From NCBI GenBank assembly GCA_951230915.1, contig OX579642.1, positions 11,284,001-11,348,000 of the forward strand: DNA of 64,000 nt, in the 5' to 3' direction. The stretch is from Antitrichia curtipendula (Eukaryota; Streptophyta; Bryopsida; Hypnales; Leucodontaceae). Both the position numbers and the translations under genes were made by a program. A model generated the notes under the pieces. That model was given only the letters and a program-made list of their open reading frames with translations. It was not told the origin of the DNA and did no database searches. This document shows, in pieces, positions 34,877 through 46,039 of the stretch (position 1 is the stretch's first letter; each line of letters begins with the position of its first letter).

Positions 34877-36847
34877 GGGCTGACCCCTTATGCATTTCTC
34901 TGGTTGATGCCACGCCACGATGCGCGGTTATAGGGTTTTAACAACCTTAAAACCGTGGGTTCTGAACTACAGACCTGTAATTATCGTGCATTCTTCAATC
35001 TGCTAATTCTAAAACCTCTGTTGTTCTTGTCTAAAACTCTGTAATGGTAGTATGGTGAGATCTCACGACATACGGTTCAGAGGAACTTACCTGTCATTCC
35101 AAATTGGAAGGCCTCCGCTACGTTGTGATGACGGTCCTGCCATGCTTCGTCTTCAACGTGGTCAAGGCCACAAAGCAACCTTCAATGTATGAATCGCAGC
35201 CTCAACTCCTGATACATGACGGCAAAGATCAACATCAGGAAGCCATAAATTTGAACTATGTATCAAACTCAAAGAACCGCAATGGATACAGCTTAAACTT
35301 GCACGCCAGTGACCACAAGAACGAGGTGGGACAAATTTGAACGGAAACGAGTAGCATTTCTCCAAAACTCAATGAAACTACTAATAACATCTATATGCTG
35401 TCCAACGTCCACAATGTCAAAGCTACCAACAAGATAGCACAAGCTAACAGCACAATTGTTCTCAACGCACAAAACAAAAATCCCGTGATGCATTTCCAAA
35501 AGCGAGCAAGTGGGGACACTCAAACGGAGACATTGACTCACCATCGCAACAACTCTTTCAAACCCGTTGCATGTCGCAAATCAGGTACTATTTGCTCCAA
35601 CTCCTCCAAGGTCGGACGCACTCCTGGAGTAGTTCCAATGTCCTACAGCTCCAGCAATCCTCCAGTGTCGGACGCGCCTCGCCGCCAATAACGCCGAGTT
35701 CCACTCACTGACGACAAGGGAAGTTGTCCACTCCGGAAGACCAGCGGCACAAAACGCAAAGGATCCGGATCGAAGACTGGAACATCGGGAGAGAAAACAG
35801 CGTGAGGTTGGGGAAAGGAAGAGTATCGGGAGAGAAAACAACGGGAGGCAGCAAAACTCTCATCGGGGGAAAGAGAAAACCATCCGGAGGCGACAGAGGC
35901 CACGTGGCGCGAGCAGACAGGGCGAGGCGGAAGACCGGCGGCGGATGTACAGGGTCATCATGACCAAAATTCATCAAGGAACTCCCTTTATTAAAATCCA
36001 CATCATGAGATTTTTATAAAATCCATGAAATACATATCATGAGATTTTCTGGCTCCTGTAGAGGACGGAGGTCTAATCAAAATTTATTTAACTTACTACT
36101 AACTATTCAAATTTAAATTGATGAACACTCTTTTCCAATAAGTTTTAGAACTACTTTCTTTTTTATATAACAAATACTTGCTTAGAACATGATGTGTACT
36201 ATCCGTGTGTGTACAACCAAGATAAAAGTAAAGAAAAGGTTAACTAATTAGTTCGTAATTGAATTAAAGTATGTCAATTATTTTTGACACCCTAAGCAAC
36301 GTATCAAATGTCCAGTTCAACAACGTTGCGAAGGATTATTTCCTACAGTTAAGAAATTGAAAACACTACGAATGTTTTCTTCTGGTTAATTTTCCATCAA
36401 GATTAGAATTAGTTAAAAAAAAAAGGAAGTGTACATTGTCATTCGTCCTATTTCCAATATATAGGAATACCTATTTTTCCTAGTGCAAAATCTTAACAAC
36501 TTTATTAGATGTTACTTCATCACATTTTCAGAACGTTAAAAAATTGACCACCCTGGTCGAGAGTAGGTCACTTTGTCTAATCCAAATTGGATCGTGAGCA
36601 TCTTACATCTTATAACTTAGAGTAATAATCACAAAATGAATCAATTATTACAATCATACAACCTAAATTGGATCATGTTTTATTAGGAATACTTGCAATT
36701 CAGCAAAACGCTATAAGGTTAGCGAAGTTCAAAGGCCTTTCTTCCATGAACACCATATTCATTCAAATGAGAGTTTTCCATTGAAATGAAAGATAAATTT
36801 AAAAAATTCGGTGAAAAGGTTTTAATGTAATTGAAGTCGAGTTTTTA

Positions 36848-36993
36848 CCTGAGTTGACATAAAACGTTTGAGATTTGACCTAATTTTGAAAGGTTTTCTT
36901 GCAATTTATGTTGATTCGTCCTAAATTGCAATAGAACCTTTCAAAATTAGGTCAAATCTCAAACGTTTTATGTCAATTCAGATCAAAACGAAT
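36848..36993. repeat. Near-perfect foldback, arms about 62 nt
   Basis: The left arm contains GACATAAAACGTTTGAGATT and the right arm its complement AATCTCAAACGTTTTATGTC. Pairing continues through TTGAAAGGTT and TTGCAATTTA with a loop of roughly 20 nt. Could be a MITE remnant or a small-RNA precursor. Confidence 0.85.
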
Positions 36994-38689
36994 ATTCATT
37001 GCTACAAAATACTGCCACAATCATCACTTGCTGGAAATGAAGATAATCTATGTAAATAAAAATCATGTAATTCATGTGCATAAATTAAATGTACTTGTAG
37101 TAAAATTTTGGTAATTGTTGTGAATCATAATTTCAAAATGAAATCCATGCTTTTAGTATACATCATAAAAAATCATTTACCTATACATCATACGCAATCA
37201 TATGGCTTGCAATGATGTGCCATGATACATTATAAATTCAGTAAGTGCTAATCCACGTGAGATAATTTCCATTCATTTGACATGACATGATTTATTACTC
37301 CAATCTTCACAATGATAGTGTAACTATTTAATTTTTCTAACAAGTTCAGCTTACAAAAACATAAAAGGTTATTTGTATTTAACACTAGCAAAAGGGGGCA
37401 TACATTAATTGCAATCTTCAATTGCCATAAATTTACCATATGCCATTTTACTCTTATATTTTTTTCTCTTTAATTTTTTTTCAGCTCTAATTTTTTTTCC
37501 CACCACTTCCGACTGAAAGTTAGAAACTTCGGTGAAGAATTTAGAGTTCCCAAATATGGTGCTTAAGAAGAAGTGCCCATTGCAGAAGGATTTAAACGTT
37601 ATAAAAAGTTGTTTCACTCAGTTGCACTCCATGCAACTAACAAACTCTTCTAAGTAAACCCGTTTTGCTCCTATTTTTTCTTTTTTAAAATGAACATCCA
37701 ACTACTATTTGAAGTGGCACTCTATATATTGGTCATTTGGTACATGATTTTTCAGAATTCCTCGTTTTCATTTTAATAATTTATAAACATAGCAAAGCTA
37801 CGGAACACCAAACATTTGCAGCCTTTTGCCAGCTTACGTGAATTAAAAAAATAACTGCTAGTATATGACATCAATTTCAATTTTATGGTGCGCAATAGTT
37901 TTGGGGGAATTCAATAGATTCCATGCCTCTGTTCTTCATTTGATACTAAGTTTTTTTGAGAGTGCCTAAAGAAATCTATCTAATGATTATTCTACAATTC
38001 AATTCAGAATTTAAAAATTTGTGTATATTGCCTACTAGTTACATATGTGGTAGTTGTACTTGCATACAAACTGAAACAATTACTTTTGATATCTTCAATT
38101 ACGAATTATAGAACCTTGTTGTAGAAAACATTTAAAATTAAAGTTTGCATAAACGCGAGACATAGGTTGAATGTCCTTGTTTCAAATTAAAGGCTTGCAT
38201 TTAGGAAAACAACAACTAGGGACACCATTATTAAATAACAATGTAACTCAACATCAAATCCAATGGAGAGAGAAATCAACACAAAGGTTGTCTAAGCCAC
38301 GATCGCTCCTAAACAACATGATCACATAAATTATTGAAAGCTAACCATTAGTCAATGTAATTTGAATTAAAAACATGAACATAAATTACACTTCAATATC
38401 GATGGTTCAAATTGTTTTGCAAGATGTGGGCACTTATAGCCCTTTAGTTTTGTGAAATCATAATTTATATTAAGAGCATTCCTCGATTCGACATTTTCTA
38501 ATTAAGATAAACAAATGATTGGTATAAAAATACCGTCTAAATTTACTACTTTCACTGCCAAAAAATACCCTCCAATTTTATATTATCTTGATGTTTGAAA
38601 TCCTACTATTGTGGACAATATAAACCTATAACTCTAAAGCAAAGGAACCAAAAAACTAAGATTGTGAACCCTAAAATCGAAGACCGTGA

Positions 38690-38860
38690 ACCTTGCAGTA
38701 TAAGATATTGAAACCCTAAACCCTTAAATTCACTTTAATCTAAACCCTAAACCCTAAGCCCTAAAGCCCTTGAACCCTAAATAATCCTAAAACCCTGAAA
38801 ACCCTCCCCCCCCTAAACCCTAAACCCTAAAACCCTAAAGAAACCCTAAACCCTAAGAAC
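38690..38860. repeat. Degenerate interstitial telomeric repeats
   Basis: At least ten CCCTAAA units, some in perfect tandem (CCCTAAACCCTAAACCCTAA), interleaved with CCCTAAAA and CCCTAAG variants. This is the plant-type telomere unit. Confidence 0.85.
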
Positions 38861-39159
38861 AATGAATTCTGAAATCCTTACCCATAAAAATGTTGAGGAA
38901 TTTTTTTTATTACATTAATAATAGATAGTTAATACATTAATACAAGACGGTTTGAAATTTGCTATTAGAAATAAAAACTAACCTCCAGTATTTATCTAGC
39001 AAAACTAGTGCCAACTCTAGCATATGTATTTGAAATGAATATTAATGAACCCGTACTTTTTGTACTTTCTGCATTTTTTTGATATTCTATTCTTTTCATT
39101 TTTTTTTTTTTCATTTATGTTTTTAGCTTATCTTCATTTAAATTTTATTACTATTTTCA

Positions 39160-39370
39160 GTGTTTTGAGTTTTTTTATTTTTTTATTTTTTCATTTTTTT
39201 ATTTTTTTATTTTTTTATTTTTTTATTTTTTCATTTTTTTATTTTTTTATATTTTCATTTTTTTATTTTTTTATATTTTCATTTTTTTATTTTTTTATAT
39301 TTTCATTTTTTTATTTTTTTATTTTTTCATTTTTTTATTTTTTTATTTTTTTATTTTTTTATTTTTTTGG
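39160..39370. repeat. (TTTTTTA)n heptamer tract
   Basis: About 200 bp of T6-7A units with occasional C or TATA interruptions. The poly-Phe/Ile/Tyr open frame across it is an artefact. Confidence 0.95.
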
Positions 39371-39446
39371 AGAATTGTGAGTTCCTTGCTGTCATGGCAT
39401 ATATTTCTCATGCTTCTTTCATGAAGAATTATCTTAGGACAATAAA

Positions 39447-40283
39447 TTGATCTGCAAATGGCAAAGCGTCGAATATGAATTCGGGATTCCTTGGCTCACT
39501 GAGAAACTGATAGTGTTCAAAGCTAGGTTCGCTTTGCTGAAAGTATCATTGACCCTCAGAGTCCCTTGCAACGATGCCATCTTTGAATGCAACGAAATTC
39601 CACATGTCAGTGAGGATTTGAAAGACCGGTCAAGATTCGAATTCTAAATTTTCTGGCAGGAAATCAAGAGACGCACGCCCTCCCTTCATGTTGTCAGGGC
39701 CGTGCGGATATGGAGAGATCGGTCAACATAAGCGGGAAACGGCAGCACGTAATCCAACGCCTTGTTGAATGCGGCGCGACATTCAAGAACGCATCCAACA
39801 TCCGAAATGAAGGAATGCGCCTCCATTTCAAAATGTCAAGGCGGGAATTCGGAGTTCGAGAATCCCAACCCAGTTCAGTCATAAGCTTTGAGGAACCTGA
39901 AGCTTTCTCTTTTCTGCACTTGATTAAGCTGTGGAGGCTTTGGAGTGAGCAAGTCGTGTTGCTTGCTAGTGCCATTTCCTCTTGTTGCTGGCACAGAAGG
40001 CTCTCAACTGATCCAGTCGTTGCAAGGTATGCTACCAAGACTTCCAATTTCATTGCTCATGATTGCTTCGATGATTTCGCTTTGCTCTAGACAACCCAGC
40101 TGTTCCTCAGATGAGAAACAGGCATCTGCGAAGAGAGAGAGAGAGAGGGATAAGATCCGGGAAGAGCAGAGGCTGCATTTAGTTTGTCCATTGTTCTCGA
40201 CTGCAGCCGGATTAGATCAAGATTCAGCTCCTGAGAAGGATGGAACAGAGGTCTGGGTGTACGTGGACACAACGATCATGTAG
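39447..40283 (+). pseudogene. Unrecognised element-B gene, broken
   Basis: A frame from about 39447 (LTEKLIVFKARFALLKVS) continues past TAA 39645-39647 (CAA expected) through EIKRRTPSLHVVRAVRIW. It then shifts near 39710 into SGKRQHVIQRLVECGATF and again near 39945 into a Glu/Arg-rich tail (KRERERDKIREEQRL) ending at TAG 40281-40283. Composition looks coding and codon-like on the plus strand more than on the antisense frame. No family recognised. Same strand as, and just upstream of, the B transposase. Confidence 0.4.
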
Positions 40284-40364
40284 TATGGAGACGACAATGT
40301 TGTATGTATATGATGTCTTGTATCCACGGCATACGTATACGTATGTTTGAATGTACAGAATGAC

Positions 40365-40994
40365 TATCGTGTGATCCCACGATAGTTTGCTAGGCTGTTC
40401 GACAATCCCTATTACGTGTAGTTATTGCAGGATCTTGCGATGTCTACATCATGGGATCCCACGACAGGAGTTCTGGGGCTTCCCTTCAAATTTGGAACAG
40501 GAGACCTCTACATAGATTAACTTGTGGTGCAGTCTATTGTGTCCTCCGTTTTCATGGAGGTATCATGGGATCTCACGATGTCTACACTACGGCATTTGGC
40601 AGTCGGAGCTTTTGGTTCAGAGTTGGATCAGGGGATCTCACGATAGTTAATCTTGGGCTGCAACTTATAGTTTTCACCAAGTATTTTGAGAAATGGGGAA
40701 TCGTGGGATCGCACGATAGATGAATCCTGAGGTTTCTCTATCGTCTTATCCATGGATGACTTGATAGCTCCGGCAGAGGATCTCGTGTCAGTCGTATTAT
40801 GAAGTTACATGATACCATTTTCCGGGGATGGTAGTCTACATCCATGTTAGGGGCATCGAATGGTGCCTAGTTTGGAATCCTGTACGTGTAATGCTTAGCG
40901 CGATTCCAAATAATGCAAGCGACAATATCGCTTGGTTACAAAAGGAACCATCCCTAGTTCTCTTAGTACATACATCGTGAGATCTCCTGATGAG
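40365..40994. repeat. Run of B palindromes upstream of the transposase gene
   Basis: Copies at 40365-40384, about 40448-40465, 40561-40580, 40627-40644, 40700-40717 and 40975-40994, i.e. in the 900 bp upstream of the ATG at 41271. Centres are GGATCC, GGATCT or AGATCT. Confidence 0.9.
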
Positions 40995-41270
40995 GAAAAC
41001 AGATGGTTGATAATGACCATTCATCTTCTGATCACAAGGTGATGTTGCATTGCATGACCTTGACTATAATGAGATGGTTTCCATATGTTTTGCGCCTTGA
41101 TTAGCATATCTGCTTTCACATGATTCAAAATGTTTGGGCAGATGTTGTATCCTGTACTGGGCACGTGCTATGAATTCTGTCCCTGCCCTGCCTAACTCTG
41201 TCTAGCCTTCATCCTATTCGCAGATAATTGTGCTCCACCAGTTTTCCCTTTTTCAAGAAGTTCACCGTTC

Positions 41271-44200
41271 ATGATGGTCTCAACGCGTCATTCGAATGCT
41301 GGTGCGATAATTCCTCATTTCGAAGGACCAGGTGTGCATGGTGAATCGCATGCCTCCAGTGGTGCACCTGAACCATTCGCCAATGGTGATTGGATTAGGC
41401 TGTTTGTTTATGGCTTCGGTGAAGTTGGAGCAAGGATGGTAAAGGAGGTTCGTCCAGAGGGTCAGTGGCTTGGTGTGCCCATCCCGTTGGAGCCGTGGAC
41501 TTACATTTTAGTTTGGGCACAGTCTATCAAACTCGAATTTCAAGGTTTAAGGTGCGCACCCGTTCAGATAGGGGTGAGATTTTTGGGGGATGCTCAAGAA
41601 CGGATAGTTTTGTGGAGAGCCGCCGACGTCGTCAGATCATCAGGAGGTCCCCCGATGGATGCACGTCCGTATATTCGACAGGGAGCCTGGTGGGGTCTAG
41701 ATGTGCATCGGAAAGACTCGAGCGGTGTCGTATTGTCGTTGGGTCGAATATTCAGTTGGAGGCCGGATGATCATTTTCAGGATGAAACACTTGGTGAGGA
41801 CCACGTGGGTGTGACAATCCGCAAGGTTTTTGTGGGGAATGAAGAGGATGTTATGTCTCACGCTCGGTGGCCACTGTCTGAGTGCTGGTTCCCGAATGGT
41901 CGATCCTTGGAGGAGACCGTGCATCATTTTGCAGTAGTTCCGAACTTGGACGACCCTCTGGCTTATCTCGGCGGCAGAATGAAAGCTCCGTATCAATTCG
42001 TAGTTCGTAAGCCATGTTTGGATGTGACGGATTCACTGTACGATCAGAAAACTACTGACGATGAGATTCGGGAGGTCACCTTGTCGAAATGCTGCAATCG
42101 TTTATGTTGCCAGCACTTCAACCAGTTCCAGACACTCCTTGTGAGGCAGAAATACTACTTGAAGGCATTTGAGGACCGCCGCGAGTATGGCATCTCTGTC
42201 GGAGGACAACTTCATGAGCTTGACGGGAATCGGAAGAGAAAATTCGTCACATTAATGGGGATGGAGGTTTGTGCCACGGCATGGTACATAATTCACGGTA
42301 TCCCGAAGTCGACATACCATAGTTACATAGAGAAGTATAACGAGGGCACTGTATCGGGAACGCACGGAAACAAGGGCGTTAAGCGCCCACGGATTCGAAC
42401 TGTCCAGGTCACTGGAACTATGAAATCCATCATAGACGAGAACGCGGACCAAATGCCCCATCAAATGCGTGGAATCGGGAACGGGCGAGTGAACACGCTG
42501 AAGTTCTTGCCTGCGGGACGAAACTGGAAACGCGTCCAGGCAGATGCCAACGAGGTATTTGTCTTACTCATTGCTCAATGCGTAGCTGATTGTGATTTCC
42601 TACCATGGGCTGTGATCATCGTGTGATCTCACGATGTTCTCTTGGATGTTGGGTGTTCAACTTTCCAGTTCTTCATTGTCAGTTGTATCCAGGCTAATGT
42701 GCGGTTCTCTTTCCTGTGCAGCTCAATGCGGACTATGGACTTCCTCCTGTCAGTCAGTCCACTATCAGTAGACTGAGGAAGGAGCACTTCAACAATGTTT
42801 ATATTAAGCCTGTTGGAAGTTCGTTTGCAAAGTGTAGCACATGCGACCAACTTCAGCAATTTTTTCTGAAATCACCGAAGGGGTGCCCTCAGTATGTGGA
42901 GTTCATGAAGCAACGCACTGAACATCAGTCACCATGCTTCTTGCCATCGACTGTATGCGTCTTGGCATGAGGAATCCAAACAAAACCCTCAGGAGATATT
43001 GTGTATAATTCACAACAAGATGGATACAGCCAAGACGGCTTTACCAAGAATGCGAGTGACCACGAAGGCCACGGCGGGGTTGGGACAACTTCCACTTAGC
43101 GTTACTGGTATGGTAGCCCATGGTCATGCTGATGGGGCTTACGCCCATTATGCTCCGTCTTGCTGGCCAGGAGATTCCAACTTCACAATTTCGTCGCTGG
43201 CCAGACTGTTGCGCCGGTTGGAGGGTCCACCGATTCGAGAGACAGGCGACCTGTTCCCGTATCCGCCAGCTAATCCGATGTTTGAGGCTCTTCTGAGGGG
43301 GAAGTCTAGATGTTTGGACAGCTTAACCCTTGTTGAACCAGGAGCTCGGGGCGGCTCCACTCCTCTTCCCCGAAATTTGTATCTTCAGCTTGACAACTCT
43401 GCTAAGGATAACAAGAACCAGTACCTCATGGTGTTCTTGTCCCTGCTGACTGCACGAGGTGTCTTTAAAGAAATTCAAGTTGGTTTTCTGCTTGTGGGAC
43501 ACACTCATGAAGACATCGATGCATATTTCAGCCATCTCTCGAAGGCCTTGAAGAGCAAAAACACTTTTGTTGTCGCGGACCTCATGAAGGCGTTCATGCA
43601 ATCTCAGGAACTGTCATTTATGCCGGAGTTCATACAGGAAGTGGGGGACTTCAAGTCGTTCATAAAAGGTTACCAGAGCAATGGCTCCGCTAGACTAATT
43701 GGACTAGGGGAGATGCATCTTTTCAAGTTCTACGTGGATAGTGATGGAGTCCCAGTCATGAAATATAAGAAGTCAGCAATGGACTTGAAGTGGCTACCGT
43801 CTGATAAGCCGTCAACCCGCCTTTGGAAGCGAGACCGCAATGGTCGGCCAATGCTCCCTCATAGGTTTCCAAAGCCTATTCCATTCAAGCCAATGTGGGG
43901 CAATGAGGTTCCTAAACCAACGGGAAATCAAGAGAAGGCTAAGGAAATGGCATGAAAGGCAACCGTGAATAAGGGATTCATGCTAATAGGCCTAGAGAAG
44001 TACATTCAGTATTGGCAGAACGGAATGTCCAAATGCGACGGATTTGCGACGGCGTTCGGTCCATACGTGGAATATTGGAAGCGCGTGCTGATCGAGTTGA
44101 AGGAACCATTACCTGAATGTGCTGCTGAATTAGTGGAGGGCTTCTGGCCGAAGCACGATTGGAGGGTGCCTCGCACTGAAGGACCTCTCGCGGGGTTCAC

Positions 44201-44654
44201 TGGGAATCCCTTCGATGTGATTCCGGAGGAGGAGGATCTCGAACCTTACTGCGGCCCTGCAAATGAAGCGCCTCTGGAAAGCTTCAATCCCTGGCTTGAC
44301 ATACGCCCAGGGTTATGGGTGCTTTTGAGACCCGAAAACCCAGCAATCTGTGCTGTATGGCAAGGAAGAGCACTATCTGCCGTATGCAAAGTCAATGGAG
44401 ATGCAAATAACGGGAAGTTCTTGATACAGTATTGGCGACCGGATAACTCGGAGAGTACCATGGAATTGAGGTACCGGAATTGCTGGGAGGGTAAGTGGGT
44501 TGTTGAGAGAAGGGCCCCGGAATGGGTGGATGCTACTTGTGTTGTGTATTCAAACTGGTCCAAGATAGTAGATCCAAAGTCATGGACAATTCCAAAGAAG
44601 AGTAGGGAGGCTGCCTTAGTAAATTTGAATCGGGCAAATGAGGTTGACCCTTGA
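41271..44654 (+). pseudogene. Element B transposase-like protein (DUF7869-type DDE domain)
   Basis: Exon 41271-42554 (428 codons, phase 0), intron 42555-42721 (GTATTTG...TGTGCAG), then 42722-44654. The first exon has a Cys-rich segment (KCCNRLCCQHFNQFQTLLV) followed by the conserved RKFVTLMGMEVCATAWYIIHG. The second exon has CIIHNKMDTAKT, YLQLDNSAKDNKNQYLMVF and GFLLVGHTHEDIDAYFSHLS, the conserved core of DUF7869 proteins, which I take as a DDE-type RNase H fold (acidic residues in KMD, LDN and HED). The C-terminal part (GLWVLLRPENPAICAVWQG) looks like a small beta-rich domain. Damage: frameshift near 42928 and TGA 43953-43955 (CGA expected). Terminal stop TGA 44652-44654. It runs toward the right end of B. 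Confidence 0.75.
42555..42721 (+). other. Intron of the B transposase with a palindrome
   Basis: A GATC palindrome variant (CATCGTGTGATCTCACGATG, 42617-42636) lies in the middle of this 167-bp intron. Confidence 0.75.
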
Positions 44655-46006
44655 TGGACTCCCATGTTCGGATCTTCCCGATCATCGGGAGATCTTCTGA
44701 TCCTTTCTACGGGCCATGCTGCCATCGTGAGATCTCCTGATGAAATCTCCAACCACTTAGCGCAGTCAAGAGTTGTACTTCTGTGTTTGAGTATGACTGC
44801 TTGTAGACACCATTTTCTTGCAGCTGTTGTCTGTGACATGTAATACCGTATGTCGGCATAATGAAAACATCTATTTCGGTATGCTACGGTTTAATCTCTG
44901 CATGCAACTTAGGATAATTTTGCTTATACCTGAAGTGTGGCTTCGGCTTTCTCTGATGTGTTGCATTGCATGTGGTTCATGTTTGTATCAGATTGAAAGT
45001 GCAATGCTTGGATTATGCGTGCTTCAGTATTAATCTGTGTTTGCAATTTATTTCCTCTCACATTTAGTGAACGAGGGAATTTTGCTTTCATGGATTTCTT
45101 GATCTTTAGTCTCAAGAAGTAGGCAACCAGGTAGAGACCATTTCTAGTAGTGAGAGAGACTCCATGTTCCTTTCACACAATCTGTTATTATTTCTGATGG
45201 AACAATATGCTTGCCATTATTCATCTGGAGTCAGATTGGCAATGTCTTAGTCTTTACACACTCCTCCAGTTGCCTTCCTACAAATTTCATCGGGGGATCT
45301 CCTGGTGTACCACTGGAGGTCAGCCATGATGTACATTTGCTGCAAAACGGATTCTAGCTACGAATGCAGTCGTGGACCTCCGCGTGAATGAGTGGTTAAT
45401 AATATACAGTGAGTGTTGGCATTTAATCACAAACCATCACTTTGTTATAGATGATTACATTGCTTGACGATGTTAGTACTCTATCGGGGGATCTCACGTT
45501 GAAATCATGACTGTGGGCGTTTTCCCTAAGAGGAAATCCTCATTTGATAATTATGTAATCATCTCCTACTCTTTGAGACAATCTCTTACATCATGTCTTC
45601 TTGTGAATCATATACTGTTTTGGAGGACTGTAAGTATAGCACTCGCATTGTACCACAAGAGTTGAGATAGGGATTCATATGGGTGATGGGAGCTATATTT
45701 GCTTCAAGCACTTTTCATCGGGAGATCTCTCGATACTTTTTGGGACGCCGTTCTACTGCTAATGGGATCCTCAAATATTGGATACCTTGGTCGGATTTCT
45801 CCCAATCTAGTAGTGCAAACTTCTGCACAGTAATTATCGAGCAATGTCTGAAGAATTCGAGTCATTTCTATATAGACAAAGCAGTTCATGCAGTAGTAAC
45901 GACTGCAAAACTTGATGCATGCAACCCCATCATACATGGGGAAATCTCCTGATATAGAGGAAAACATCGGGGGATTTTGCCACTTCTTTAATTCTGGACT
46001 ACTCCC
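44655..46006. other. 3' flank of the transposase, right arm of B
   Basis: No gene. Palindromes at about 44684-44702, 44723-44742, 45288-45307, 45482-45501 and 45717-45736, with diverged copies near 45940 and 45965, reaching almost to the terminal repeat. Confidence 0.75.
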
Positions 46007-46039
46007 AGTCCAAAAGTAGTTAAATAGGGCATGTATGCA
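46007..46039 (-). repeat. Right terminal inverted repeat of B
   Basis: Complement of the left repeat with two mismatches; contains CAAAAGTAGTTAAATAGGGC. Confidence 0.8.

Larger units (their letters stand above)
30928..35903 (-). pseudogene. Element B ParB-like domain / methyltransferase-like protein, multi-exon
   Basis: Exons: 35903-35542, 35208-35091, 34201-32891, 32625-31269, 31166-30928. Phases agree across the first three junctions. The third exon has a 120-residue N-terminal part, a basic linker (KKKAKKRK) and a ParB-like block: LVYRGIEQSRLEG, RVITVLPVECG, then QYFIIGGQHTVRAYRNL, the GGQH taking the place of DGQHR. The fourth and fifth exons resemble the methyltransferase part of the A gene: VWDLHLVNYMTAPEDGF in the motif IV position and GDLILVNINGGPEFTFLGM in the motif I position, preceded by VPYLKILTAMI. 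Catalytic residues are poorly kept, so it may bind rather than methylate. Stops: 35645-35643, three in the second exon, 33766-33764, 32992-32990; one frameshift near 32185. The gene parallels 5286-9668 in strand, place and domain order. ParB part fairly sure, methyltransferase part less. Confidence 0.55.
35904..39159. other. AT-rich central region of B with no gene
   Basis: No convincing ORF. Element palindromes stop at about 36050 and resume at 40365, so part of this may be a later insertion. It holds a foldback (36848-36993) and degenerate telomeric repeats (38690-38860). It lies between the divergent gene sets, so promoters for both may be here. Confidence 0.5.
25991..46039. mobile_element. 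Element B: 20-kb DNA transposon with ParB-methyltransferase, HAD and DUF7869-type transposase genes
   Basis: The ends share a 33-bp inverted repeat with two mismatches (25991-26023 and 46007-46039) whose core is GCCCTATTTAACTACTTTTG. Between them lie more than 30 copies of a GATC-centred palindrome (consensus CATCGTGAGATCTCACGATG) that I do not see outside these limits. Minus-strand genes fill the left half (28507-35903) and plus-strand genes the right half (39447-44654), diverging from the middle. I could not find a clean target duplication, so the outer limits may be off by a few tens of bases. Confidence 0.8.

Noticed and set aside
35104..35691. Plus-strand ORFs (78 and 98 residues)
   Set aside because: Antisense to the 5' exons of the B ParB gene, which have matching splice signals and phases.
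39045..39380. 111-residue Phe/Ile/Tyr-rich ORF
   Set aside because: A by-product of the (TTTTTTA)n tract.
4209..46039. CRISPR array as explanation of the dispersed palindromes
   Set aside because: Spacing is irregular over kilobases, copies lie within introns and exons, there are no cas genes, and the DNA is eukaryotic.
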